Of a stretch of DNA of 64,000 nt, positions 24,973 to 35,669 are shown piece after piece. How positions within the stretch are numbered: position 1 is the first letter of the stretch; every line of letters begins with the position of its first letter. The DNA is from Notolepis coatsorum (lineage: Eukaryota; Chordata; Actinopteri; Aulopiformes; Paralepididae), in the NCBI GenBank assembly GCA_963971535.1, contig OZ020599.1, positions 97,919,646 to 97,983,645 of the forward strand, in the 5' to 3' direction. The notes below the pieces were generated by a model. That model had not been told where the DNA came from and searched no databases. It saw nothing but the letters and a program-made list of their open reading frames with translations. A program made the translations under genes and the position numbers.

Positions 24973-25292
24973 TTAAAAGAGCTGGTAATATTCTTTACGT
25001 CCTGCGTAGAACCAGACACGTGTGGAACAAGGTTAAAAGAGCTGGTAATATTCTTTACGTCCTGCGTAGAACCAGACACGTGTGGAACGAGGTTAAAAGA
25101 GCTGGTAATATTCTTTACGTCCTGCGTAGAACCAGACACGTGTGGAACGAGGTTAAAAGAGCTGGTAATATTCTTTACGTCCTGCGTAGAACCAGACACG
25201 TGTGGAACGAGGTTAAAAGAGCTGGTAATATTCTTTACGTCCTGCGTAGAACCAGACACATGTGGAACGAGGTTAAAAGAGTTGGTAATATA
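24973..25292. repeat. 60-bp tandem repeat within L2 endonuclease sequence
   Basis: About five units of 60 bp (gctggtaatattctttacgt, cctgcgtagaaccagacacg, tgtggaacgaggttaaaaga). On the minus strand each gives 20 residues containing FNLVPHVSGSTQD, similar to the FNLVQHVSGPTH segment of L2 endonucleases. The unit split by the SINE is a further copy. Confidence 0.92.
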
Positions 25293-25529
25293 ATTTTTAA
25301 AAGTTGATAGCAAAATAATTTGAGAGGTTGTCAATGTGCACATTTATCGCCAGCCATAATACCTCTTCGTCATATTTGAGAACCACAGAAGTTAACAATT
25401 TAAAACACAGTTAAAAAGCCTTGTTTGGGTTTGGATGGACGGTAGACAACCCAGCAACATACTGTAATTTTACTGTACATTTTTAAAGAAAGTAATTCAA
25501 AGCTGTTGAAGGTACTCTGTGTGATTTTA

Positions 25530-25830
25530 CACTTACTGTACATTCTGGATATTTTTACTGTATATTTTATATTAGAATGTAACATACTGTCGGAAATCTT
25601 ATATTAGTATATTTTATATTAGAATGTAACATAGGAAATGTATATCATATTTTATTCTTAGGCTTATTTTTATTCTTATTCGTGACTTTTTGTTTTTGTC
25701 TACCTAAATGTTTACTGTTTACTGTGAGCGATTAGTAGTGCCAAATTTCCCTCAGGATGAATAAAGTATTTCTATTCTATTCTATTCTATTCTATTCTAT
25801 TCTATTCTATTCTATTCTATTCTATTCTAT
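25530..25830 (+). mobile_element. LINE 3' tail ending in (ATTCT)n
   Basis: Shares 'tttttactgtatattttata', 'gtttactgtttactgtgagc' and 'ggatgaataaagtatttcta' with the LINE at 44.9-46.0 kb, and ends in an ATTCT repeat (about 25,770-25,830). Confidence 0.75.
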
Positions 25831-26261
25831 CTCATTACAAGTAAAGGTATTTCTCAAAAACAACTGTGTTGCCCCCACCGCGACCCGTGAGCCTATAGGG
25901 AGATGGAGGGTCTGCTAATTGGGAGCCAGAGTTCTGTTCGAGGGCAGCAGTCCCCAGGTCCAAGCCCCGAGGTCTCAGTTAAAAGTCCAGATTTTGAGAT
26001 AAAATTAGATTGTTAAGAATAAAAGTCTGGTTTAATAACAGAGATCTTGTGTTACACAACACAAACACTACCGGAGTGAAAGGCTTGATTGAGAGTGAAC
26101 CTCTTGATGGAGATCTCTGGCTCTGGTCAGACCTGGCGTTAACGTTTTGGAACGCACTGAGATTCCATCGCTCAGACCACATTATGGCCACGTTTCTGTT
26201 ATCAGCGGTGTACGCAGACCGGTCCTGGGCCACATTGGAGCCTAGTCAACTGCATCATAAA

Positions 26262-26490
26262 TGGACAATGGTGCATTTATATAGCACTTTTGTCCTTTTT
26301 GTTCCTCACATTTGACCCATTCACTCACACACCGACGGCGGAGGCGACCACGCAAGGTGCCGACCCGCTCGCCGGGAGCAGTTAGGGGTTAAGTGTCTCG
26401 CTCAAGGACACTTAAGACACACTGCCAGGGGAGGAGCGGGAATCGAACAGGGAATCTCCGGGTTACCAGTCGACTGCTCTACCTCCCGCG
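26262..26490 (-). mobile_element. tRNA-derived SINE, second family (minus strand)
   Basis: Reverse complement of the family at 12,374-12,606: 'catttatatagcactttt', 'gttaggggttaagtgtct', 'ctcaaggacactta', and a head ending 'ctgctctacctcccgc'. Confidence 0.8.
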
Positions 26491-26637
26491 ACACTGTCAC
26501 GTCTTCTGGAGTCTGATAATTTGGTGCTGAAAGGCAAAAGTATCTGCTCTCCCTTTTTCCTCATCTCCACTTCCTGTTCGTGGATCATGTTGAGCAAATC
26601 CAAAGTAAAAGAGTTTTTCTGTTCTCATCCTCTATTG

Positions 26638-26964
26638 CAGCGGTTCTCAAACTATGGGTCACGACCCAAAGTGGGGTCGGGGGTCGCGCATTGGCAAGTA
26701 AAAAAAAAAAAATATATATATAAATATCTTTTTTAATGTTCTGGCAACATATTTTGGCAAAATATGCCTCATTTTATAAATGTGTATTGATAACATAGTG
26801 CTGTAATTACATTTTCTAATAAATATGCATGATCAAGTTCAACAAGGTGTGCTTTTATTTCCCTTAATTCCATTTTGAAATTACGCAATACATTAAGTGT
26901 GGGGTCGCCAAAAAAAATCCTAAATAAAATAGGGTCGTGGTATAAAAAAGTTTGAGAACCCCTG
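26638..26964. mobile_element. hAT-like MITE, 327 bp
   Basis: Left end CAGCGGTTCTCAAAC, right end GTTTGAGAACCCCTG, a terminal inverted repeat typical of Charlie-like hAT derivatives, with GGGTCG motifs inside. No clear 8-bp duplication (CTCTATTG versus CGGGCTTG), so it is probably old. Confidence 0.75.
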
Positions 26965-27383
26965 CGGGCTTGCTGCGCCGCTTCAGCTGGCCCATGCTTT
27001 CTTATAATTACAAGCATCAAGAAAACAATTATTAGCCTAATTAAAGCCCTTTCCTATCCAGATTGTCGCTCTGCAGGCAGTTCTTTTAATTGCTTAAAAA
27101 CATCCCGACTTGGAGTAATTTTCCAGTGTCCCGGTCAAACCTTTCCCCCCAAGAAACCCAACTTTATGGATTGGTTTTATGACTCATCATATGGGATGGA
27201 GAAATCATCACTCAGATAAATTGCAGGCAAGCAAAACTAGGCTGTTTTTATCAATTGTCAGGGTAGATAGCAAATAAGCGAATTTCCCAAAAAGTTGGCA
27301 TGTTCCTTTAAGAGCGGATAGACAGTGTTTGACACATGTCGGTGGTCTGTTGTTAATTATAACGGAGAAAGGATGGTCTGGAG

Positions 27384-28532
27384 CAGGGGTCAGCAACCTT
27401 TTTGACATGAAGTGCCAGTTTGAAATATAGTTGTAACTAGTGTGCCTGTGCCATATCAACAATATTCCATGCATCGTAAATATTTTTTCTCATAATCAGG
27501 TATTTTTAATGATAGTTTTTACATTATTACATCATTATTGTTATTATTAACAATATTATTATGATGGTTGTATCAACCCTAAATCTGAGTTGGGGCGGGG
27601 GTGCAATGCAGACAAACAGTTTTGCTTTACTGAGCTCCGTTATCTGGGGGCTGTAGTTGGTCACTTTAAGATGCACACCGGAGCATCTTTTAATCCAGCT
27701 GTTTGCTGTTCTCTGATATTTTCTGACATTTCGTTGATGCGTCGCTCGACACTTCAAGCTGACATGGGGATATCTTTTATCCTTGATTTGATTGTCTCTT
27801 TGTTTGGCAAGCCTTCAAACAAAACATCTGAGCTACAGAGAAAAGCCTCCTTGATATACTCATCAGTGAATGGCTTTCCACATTTCGCAATGCAATGAGC
27901 AATGCGATAGCTTGCTTCAGTTGCGTGGTTTTTAGCAGTCGTGAACACTTTGAGGGTGCTGGCTTGCTTTCCATACCTGGCCACGGCACGTTTAATCGAT
28001 TCTGCCTTAACTTTTTTGATGCTTCGTCTCAAAATGGCGTTTCACACCTGACGTTCTGCAAACTACATTTTCTAAACATAAAGTACACACAGCACGGTCC
28101 TTCTGACACACAAACCCGTAGTCGTCTGTCCACGAGGGCTGGAATGCCCGAATTTCCTTTTCTTTAACTTTAGCGGGGGTTGCCATCATGAAAGACGGCA
28201 CATACAGAATGCAACCGCAGCACTGTGTGATTACCTGGGAACTGCGCTCGGGCGCGGGAGGCCAGCTGACTGCTGACAGCTGAGCACCATGGGAACAGCT
28301 GTATAGCTGTCATAGGGGTGTGCAAAACAGTCGACTTACAAAAAAGAACCTGTGGGAGGATTTCAACAAGATAAATGCGACAACAGTGCAAAATATTTCA
28401 CTATAATATTTCAAAGCGAAGAAAAAAAAAGTATATATATATATTTATTTATTTATTATGCTGCCCCCTGTGCCAATGAAAATGCCCCCGCGTGCCTATG
28501 CGGGCACGCATGCCTAGGGTTGCCTACCCCTG
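27384..28532 (-). mobile_element. hAT transposon, internally deleted, 8-bp target duplication
   Basis: Ends CAGGGGTCAGCAACC and, read inward from the right, CAGGGGTAGGCAACCCT. Flanked by perfect GTCTGGAG at 27,376-27,383 and 28,533-28,540. Carries minus-strand remnants of the N-terminal part of a hAT transposase but lacks the catalytic core, making it a 1,149-bp non-autonomous copy. Confidence 0.9.
27640..28201 (-). pseudogene. hAT transposase N-terminal fragment (ZBED/SCAND3-like)
   Basis: Starts at an ATG at 28,201 on the minus strand. It shows FQPSWTDDYGFVC, a BED-like zinc finger (CTLCLENVVC followed by VKRHFETKH), ATEASYRIAHCIAKCGKPF, EAFLCSSDVLFEGLPNKETI and SRIKDIP, and in another frame further weak similarity. 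These match the first part of vertebrate domesticated or active hAT transposases of the ZBED5/SCAND3 type. At least two frame changes occur and the RNase-H-like core is missing. It cannot encode a working transposase. Confidence 0.82.
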
Positions 28533-28592
28533 GTCTGGAGGAAGACTAGGCTCAGCCAGATACATACTGTAGAGGTCTGTGTGTCCTGGGAG

Positions 28593-30037
28593 CAGTGGTG
28601 GAAAGTAACTAAGTATTTTTAAACAAGTACTGCACTTAAGTACAATTTCAAGTTACTTGTACTTTACGTGAGTATTTAACATTTTTAGGGAACATTATAC
28701 TTTATACTCCACTACATTGATCTGAACCCATCAGTTACTAGTTACTTTGAAGATTATATAGTTTCACGTTTTGAAGCCTGTCAACTTCAAGAGCACGTAA
28801 TCGAAGCAGCATAACTGGACCACATACCCCTTTAACATAACCTTTAATCAGAGCAGCATAACTGGACCACATACCACTTTAACATAACCTTTAATCAGAG
28901 CAGCATAACTGGACCACATACCACTTTAACATAACCTTTAATCAGAGCAGCATAACTGGACCACATGTTACCACTTTAACATAACCTTTAATCAGAGCAG
29001 CATAACTGGACCACATGATACCACTTTAACACAACCTTTAATCAGAGCAGCATAACTGGACCACATACCACTTTAACATAACCTTTAATCAGAGCAGCAG
29101 AACTGGACCACATACCACTTTAACATAACCTTTAATCAGAGCAGCAGAACTGGACCACATACCACTTTAACATAACCTTTAATCAGAGCAGCATAACTGG
29201 ACCACATACCACTTTAACATAACCTTTAATCAGAGCAGCATAACTGGACCACGTACCACTTTAACATAACCTTTAATCAGAGCAGCATAACTGGACCACG
29301 TACCACTTTAACATCAGAGCAGCATAACTGGACCACATACCACTTTAACATAACCTTTAATCAGAGCAGCAGAACTGGACCACATACCACTTTAACATAA
29401 CCTTTAATCAGAGCAGCAGAACTGGACCACATACCACTTTAACATAACCTTTAATCAGAGCAGCAGAACTGGACCACATACCACTTTAACATGACCTTTA
29501 ATCAGAGTAGCATAACTGGACCACATACCACTTTAACATAACCTTTAATCAGAGCAGCATAACTGGACCACGTACCACTTTAACATAACCTTTAATCAGA
29601 GCAGCATAACTGGACCACATACCACTTTAACATAACCTTTAATCAGATCAGCATAACTGGACCACATACCACTTTAACATAGCCTTTAATCAGAGCAGCA
29701 GAACTGGACCACATACCACTTTAACATCACCTTTAATCAGAGCAGCAGAACTGGACCACGTACCACTTTAACATCACCTTTAATCAGAGCAGCAGAACTG
29801 GACCACATACTACTTTAACATAACCTTCAGTGGTCAATGGATCAAGGGTTGAATGCTACCAAGCACTTGAATACACCAACGACAACGTCATGTAGAATGC
29901 ATACTTTTACTATAGAGCAAATACTTCTCTACTTTTACTTAAGTCAAAATTTGAATTTACTTTGACCAGAGTACTCGTTTATCTGGGTATTTGTACTTTT
30001 ACTTTAGTAAAGGAACTGTGTACTTCTACTACCACTG
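28593..30037. mobile_element. hAT-like MITE with internal 47-bp minisatellite
   Basis: Begins CAGTGGTGGAAAGTAAC and ends TTCTACTACCACTG. Perfect 8-bp duplication CCTGGGAG at 28,585-28,592 and 30,038-30,045. Subterminal 'aagtaactaagtattt' and 'tacttttactttagtaaagg' are the usual ends of a common fish hAT MITE. Length is 1,445 bp because about 1 kb of tandem repeat lies inside. Confidence 0.92.
28797..29826. repeat. 47-bp minisatellite inside the hAT MITE, about 22 units
   Basis: Unit agagcagcataactggacca, cataccactttaacataacc, tttaatc, with sporadic variants and one shortened unit near 29,305. Confidence 0.95.
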
Positions 30038-30216
30038 CCTGGGAGAGAGGCGCCTGTTTTCTACAATCTACATGCAGCTAAATGACAAGACACAAAAACA
30101 CAGTAAGATGTCAGTTCCCTCACTGTTTGGGTCAGTACCATCTTTTTTTGTAAAGATGCCAAAAAGTGTCAAAGTTGTTCATGTTAAACCATGGCCTGTA
30201 GCAGTTCAGAAGGTAA

Positions 30217-30372
30217 TTAACCCTTTCACTGCCGCACTACCAAACGGTTAACCCTTTCACTGCGACAATACACAGAAGGTTAACCCTTTCACTGCCACAC
30301 GACAGCCGGTTAACCCTTTCACTGTTTCACTGCCACACGACAGAAGGTTAACCCTTTACTATCACACAACCG
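30217..30372. repeat. TTAACCC-unit array, half element
   Basis: Starts TTAACCCTTTCACTGCC and runs forward through 'ttaaccctttactatcacac' and 'aaccgatggcgacgg', which equals one arm of the 62.8-kb palindrome up to near its centre. The inverted half is absent. Confidence 0.75.
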
Positions 30373-30882
30373 ATGGCGACGGAATGTGCCATGTGTGATG
30401 TCGGAGACTTGACATCCAGAGACATCCAGTTTATGCCACAAGGGAATCGATGGAGGCGTCCTCCATCATAGCCCGTCAAGCTTTTTGACAACGAAGGTCA
30501 TCTGTATATCAGCCGCTACACACCTGCTGCGGTAGAGACCTTGTCGGTAGTTCTGGCGGGGGGGGGGGGGGGGGGGGGCCCTCGCGGCGAGCGGGGGAGG
30601 GTAGTAGTGGGTACAGCGGAAGGACGAAGGGACGGAGGTGGGGAGCCGGTGTGAGCTCCTGTTCCTGGACACTGGATCCTGGGGCTGTTGAGTGGAGAGA
30701 AGCTGAGCCACGCAGGTGGGATGGAGGGGCTCCACTGCCGACAGTAACACTAACAGGCTGGGATGTGGTGTCGACAACCTGGAGAGAAGGAGTTTTCCAG
30801 TTCCTCAACCAGAGGGACAGATATCTGGAAGGACACATGTATATCTCTGTACAATACTATCACACATGTGTATATACATGTG

Positions 30883-31190
<308 letters not shown>

Positions 31191-31640
31191 CATGTACAAT
31201 AGTATCCCACATGCATATCTCTGTACAATACTATCACACATGTATATACAGTATATGTACAATACTATCACACATGTATATATCTGTACAATACTATCAC
31301 ACATGTATTATATCTGTACAATAGTATCACACATGTATATATCTGTACAATTACTATCATTACATTACATTACATTTAGTCATTTAGCTGACGCTTTTAT
31401 CCAAAGCGACTTACAAGTTCTGTACGACAAGTCATCAGGAAGGGCACAACTCTATCAGCTGAGTAACAATGTACATTAAAGTGTTGAGTGCTACAGTGTA
31501 GGTTAGTATATTAGGACAGTAAGGTTAGTTAGGGTTCGATTTTTTAGATAACATGTATATATCTGTACAATACTATCACACATGTATATATCTGTAAAAT
31601 AGTATCCCACATGCATATCTCTGTACAATAATATGATTCC
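31191..31640. repeat. Degenerate ~28-bp minisatellite split by a SINE-like element
   Basis: Units of the form tgtacaatactatcacacatg plus tatatatc, before and after the insertion at 31,357-31,551. Confidence 0.85.
31357..31551 (-). mobile_element. UnaL2-tailed SINE-like element (minus strand)
   Basis: Reverse complement of the 16.0-kb element: (ATTAC)n, then 'cttttatccaaagcgactta', then 'tatcagctgagtaacaatgt'. Again located inside a minisatellite. Confidence 0.8.
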
Positions 31641-32683
31641 TACTCGTCCACTGTACATAACCCTGTTTATCTGTCTCTGTTGGCTTCTGTAGATAAGTCA
31701 GTATGTAAATGATGTATGTAATCCTACCGCTTTTTATCTCTTTATTTTATTATAATGTATTATACATTATCTTTTTTCATTTGCCTTTGTGCATTCTTAG
31801 TTTATTTGTTTATTTATTTGTTTATTGTTATTTGCTCTTACAAACATAAATTCTGGAATAAAAGAAGTAAAAGAAGAACAGTTAAAATGTGCAGGTCAAA
31901 AATCCCACGGGTTTATAAGCGACCCCCCCCCCCCCCCCTCCCCCTCTTAAACCTGTATAGAATAACTACACATTCTCTTCCAACCAATGCCTTGTAGTGC
32001 TGTTGAGTGTTGACAATGCAATTTCCCCCCAGAGATAATAAAGTCTGACAGATACTGTTTGTACACACAGCTATTCTTTTGGCTCTGGCCACACAATGCT
32101 AAGTTATTCAAGCTGTGATAGATATTCCGTCTTCGACAGGAGAGTTTGGATTAACATTAACATCGTGACCCCCTTTATGCCGGGGCGACGGTTCACAGCA
32201 GGCCAATCAATAAAGATCTTGTTATTTGTATTGTTAGTGGTTACACAGCTGCTTATGTTTTCGGCCATGAAGAAAGCGCAGGCTTCTTTCTCCGGGTGGT
32301 CCGATAAGGATCGATGAACGTTTCCGCTGCACATCCACAGAAAATGTATTCCAGTGGCCGGATCACCTGTCTCTCTCTCTCTTTTCTTTTTTGGATCAAA
32401 TCTTTTTACTTTCCATTTTCAACAAACAACAACACAACATCAACGTCAATAATAACAGCAATAATACTAATAATAATGACAAGACAATATCAATAATAAG
32501 AAATAATAAAAACGTAACTAATAAATACAAAATACAAAATACCAAGTAAAAAATAAAAACATCACAAACAACACAAAAGACATTAGACATTGGACACCTG
32601 TCTCTCAAGCTCAATCAACCACTGTCCCCTCTCTCTCTCCATCTCCCCCTCCCTCCGTGCCCCCCCCCCCCCCCTCTCTCTAG

Positions 32684-32806
32684 ATGTGGACGAGTGTGCG
32701 GAGGCACTTGACAACTGCAGCATCGACGCCATCTGCCAGAACACCGTGAGGTCGTACAAATGTATCTGCAAGTCGGGCTACAGAGGGGACGGCAAGCACT
32801 GTGAAG
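32684..32806 (+). CDS. scube3: SCUBE-family (scube3-like) exon: calcium-binding EGF domain, first of two in window
   Basis: One internal exon of a secreted SCUBE (signal peptide-CUB-EGF) protein. The reading runs [12 protein letters not shown], then AICQNT, then [17 protein letters not shown]. It has six cysteines in EGF order, the DxDE calcium-binding start and the Cx(D/N)xxxx(F/Y)xCxC pattern associated with Asp/Asn beta-hydroxylation ([12 protein letters not shown]). An AG acceptor ends at 32,683 and a GT donor starts at 32,807 (GAAG|GTAAAA). The exon is 123 bp, phase 1 at both ends, as in EGF exons of this family. From memory of the paralogues, the [14 protein letters not shown] wording is nearest SCUBE3, less like SCUBE1 or SCUBE2. 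The acceptor's pyrimidine tract is a C-run/CT microsatellite at about 32,626-32,681. Family call is firm; paralogue is an inference. Confidence 0.92.
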
Positions 32807-33119
32807 GTAAAACACTTATTCCATCGATCTGGGGCTTTGTGAGGCGCATTGGTTATTGATTTTGACCCCCCCCCCCGTTCACTTTGGCCTTTACGCGGTT
32901 ACTATAGTCCTCCCGGGTTCCATATGGGGAGGTGTACAGAATGGGGAGGTATGTCGTCGTGGATCCATGCAAAGTGCATGGATTTTTTTTTACTATAGGC
33001 CCTACTGTCGTCAAACCTCCTATCGAAAATATTTAAAATGCAAATTTTTTCCCCTTTTTTTTCCCTTCAAAAGTGTTGTTTTGGTGTTGTTTTCTTGCAG
33101 AATGCAATCTTATACCCAA

Positions 33120-33582
33120 TAGGGCTGCACGATTAATCGTTTTTTAATCGAAATCGCGATTTGGAATGATGCAATTATCAAATCGCCAAGCCTGCATTTA
33201 TTTTTATTTTTTTTTAAACCAGGAAGTCCCATTGAGATACAAGATCTCCTTTGCAAGGTAGACCTGGCCAAGATGACAGCAATAACATTTGCAATACATC
33301 ACACAGAAATAAAATGTGCGATACATCACACAAGAACATAATAAATGTGCATGTATACAATACATCACATGTAAACACAAAGCAGAATAGTCTACATGAT
33401 AGTAAAAGTGTATAATACAGGGTAATACAGTCATTTTGCAGTTGGGACCCGACTACAGAAAGCAGCAACATTCTTCTTGTAAAAAAAAATCTAAAATATG
33501 TTATAATCGCATCGCAAATCGCAATCGCAATATCTGTCAGAATAATCGCAATTAGATTATTTCCCAAAATCGTGCAGCCCTA
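33120..33582. mobile_element. hAT-like MITE, 463 bp, in SCUBE intron
   Basis: Ends TAGGGCTGCACGATT and, read inward, TAGGGCTGCACGATTTT. Perfect 8-bp duplication ATACCCAA at 33,112-33,119 and 33,583-33,590. The interior (about 33,216-33,450) resembles a reverse-oriented LINE tail ('accaggaagtcccattgaga'). Confidence 0.92.
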
Positions 33583-33590
33583 ATACCCAA

Positions 33591-34129
33591 TACAATACAC
33601 AGTTTTTCTGCGCCCCGGACCGATGTAAAAATTGGCTTGGTGGGTGCATTATAAATGAAAATATCATATCATATCATATCAGATATGACGTTTTCCCCCA
33701 CTTTCTTTTTATGCAGATAGGACGTTTTGTTTTTCGGCCATACTGTGAAAATAAAGAAAACATATTCTTTGCATTTAAGCGTGTCATATACCACACTGTC
33801 ATTTCTACTGGAAAAACACAGCAAAATACCGTTATACTGTCAAAACTACGAACATTAATATTTTGGCCGCATCTTCCCGCCCCCCTAAATCAATCTATTC
33901 TTATCCAGTCATCCACTCATGGTTTGGAGACAGCTTCCTCCTCCTCTCTTGTGTGACGCATACGACCAGGAGGACAACTCTCTACGTCGAGCCAAAGCGT
34001 CACGCGTTCTCTCACGTTGATTAACGCGATCAATTAAGATGTACGACGAGAGGGACCCCAGCTGCCTCTAAAGAGCTCCTGTCCCTCTCGGCACGCCTCA
34101 TTAACTTTAAAAGTCTCCCGAAGAAGAAG
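33591..34129. other. Intronic sequence, nothing recognised
   Basis: Non-repetitive apart from a short ATATC repeat at about 33,660-33,680. Confidence 0.4.
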
Positions 34130-34210
34130 AAGAAGAAGAAGAAGAAGAAGAAGAAGAAGAAGAAGAAGAAGAAGAAGGAGAAGAAGGAGAAGAAGAAGAA
34201 GAAGGAGAAA
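34130..34210. repeat. (GAA)n microsatellite
   Basis: About 80 bp of GAA with a few GGA units, followed by a short G-run. Confidence 0.95.
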
Positions 34211-35669
34211 AGAGGGGGGGGGGGCAGGTGCAGACGGCTCCTTTGTGACAAGATTAAATGAAGCAGTAAATTTCCTACACATGTTAGAGAAGGGTATTAA
34301 GATAGTGGAAGAGACGGCAGTCAAGAAAGGCCTGCCAAACTGTCAGGGATGTTTCCACAGCCCAGGGCAGCGAGGCCTGTCAGACAACAAGCCCGTTTTC
34401 CTTCTCAGATGCGCTCTCCTCAGAAGCCTTCGGATCATTACACCCTACTATTTTTTTTATATTTTTTTTATTAGTTATTATTGCTAAACCATATTTCATA
34501 ATGTCATTTTTTCCTCCCCACTGGTATTCCTTAATTCATCTGTTTTTCATGGCCTTTCGCCTGTGGGTTGTAAAAGTTGACTTTATTGAGTCAATCGTGG
34601 AATACGCACAATGCCATTGGACTGAGAGGAGCGGTCAGCCGATGTCAGCGAGTATTGTGTATCTTATATGAACCATCAAGGCTGAGTCCTTCTGAAGCAA
34701 ACTGTTCCGGGACCGAGGATTACATGAACAGAATAAACTATTTCGAACAGTCTTTCTTGCTCTATATACCAACACATTCTCTCCCTGTGTTCAACTTAAA
34801 ATATAGGTCATAGGAGTTTATAAAAATGCAATCATTTGCTTCCATTTATGCAAATAAATATACACCAAGGCGGATGGAAATGGGACATAAAATTATGTTT
34901 TAGAAACAGTCTTGGGGAAGTATCATTGAATATCTGAATATTTGGAAAACGGTTTCACAAGTTCAGCAGGGCGACGGTGACACACGTTTGATTAATAAGG
35001 ATCGTGTGGAAGTGACATTTAGGAAAGCTGTTGAAATACATTATTCCTGTGAGCTCTTGATTGAAACTCAGGGGGGACATTTCTAGCTTTTAAGCTATAG
35101 CACTTGTTTTTCTTATGAACGGACAGATTATTCCTGCCTGAATCAGATCAGAAGGAACACAAGGTTCCATCGTGATAAGACAGCTGAAGTACACTCTGCC
35201 TCAGGAGGAGACTCAAACATCTTAATCCGTTTGGACAGGCATTCCTAATTAAGCAAATATGTTTGTGCACACACTGTGCTAATCTCTTTGAGGAGTTTGA
35301 CGGGGAGTTTGGACCAACATATGGACTCACTAAAGGCAACCGTTAACCGTTACTAACCATTGTGACATGGGCCACGTTTGATATACGACGAGGCTGCCGC
35401 CGTTTCAGAAGGGGAAGAAGGGACATGTTGCCCCGTCTGTCCGCTGTGATCAGGGCGTGTGAGAAGCGTGTGCAGTATATCAGCAGCCCAGGGAGGCAGA
35501 GAGGCAGGGAGAGGGAGGCGGAGATGGTTCCAGTTCCTGTCTGTTTGCTGTCAAGTCAAATTAAGCCCTGAGTTGAGGCAACTTCAAAGAGGAGCTGAAG
35601 AATCTGGATCACCGGGTCCTAAATAGGCCAGTGAGTCCCGAGGGGGAGATGGGCCACATACTGGTCCCG
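34211..35669. other. Intronic sequence, nothing recognised
   Basis: Mostly non-repetitive. Small ORFs show no domain. Confidence 0.4.

Noticed and set aside
26638-26964. 8-bp target duplication for this MITE
   Set aside because: Flanks CTCTATTG and CGGGCTTG do not match well enough.
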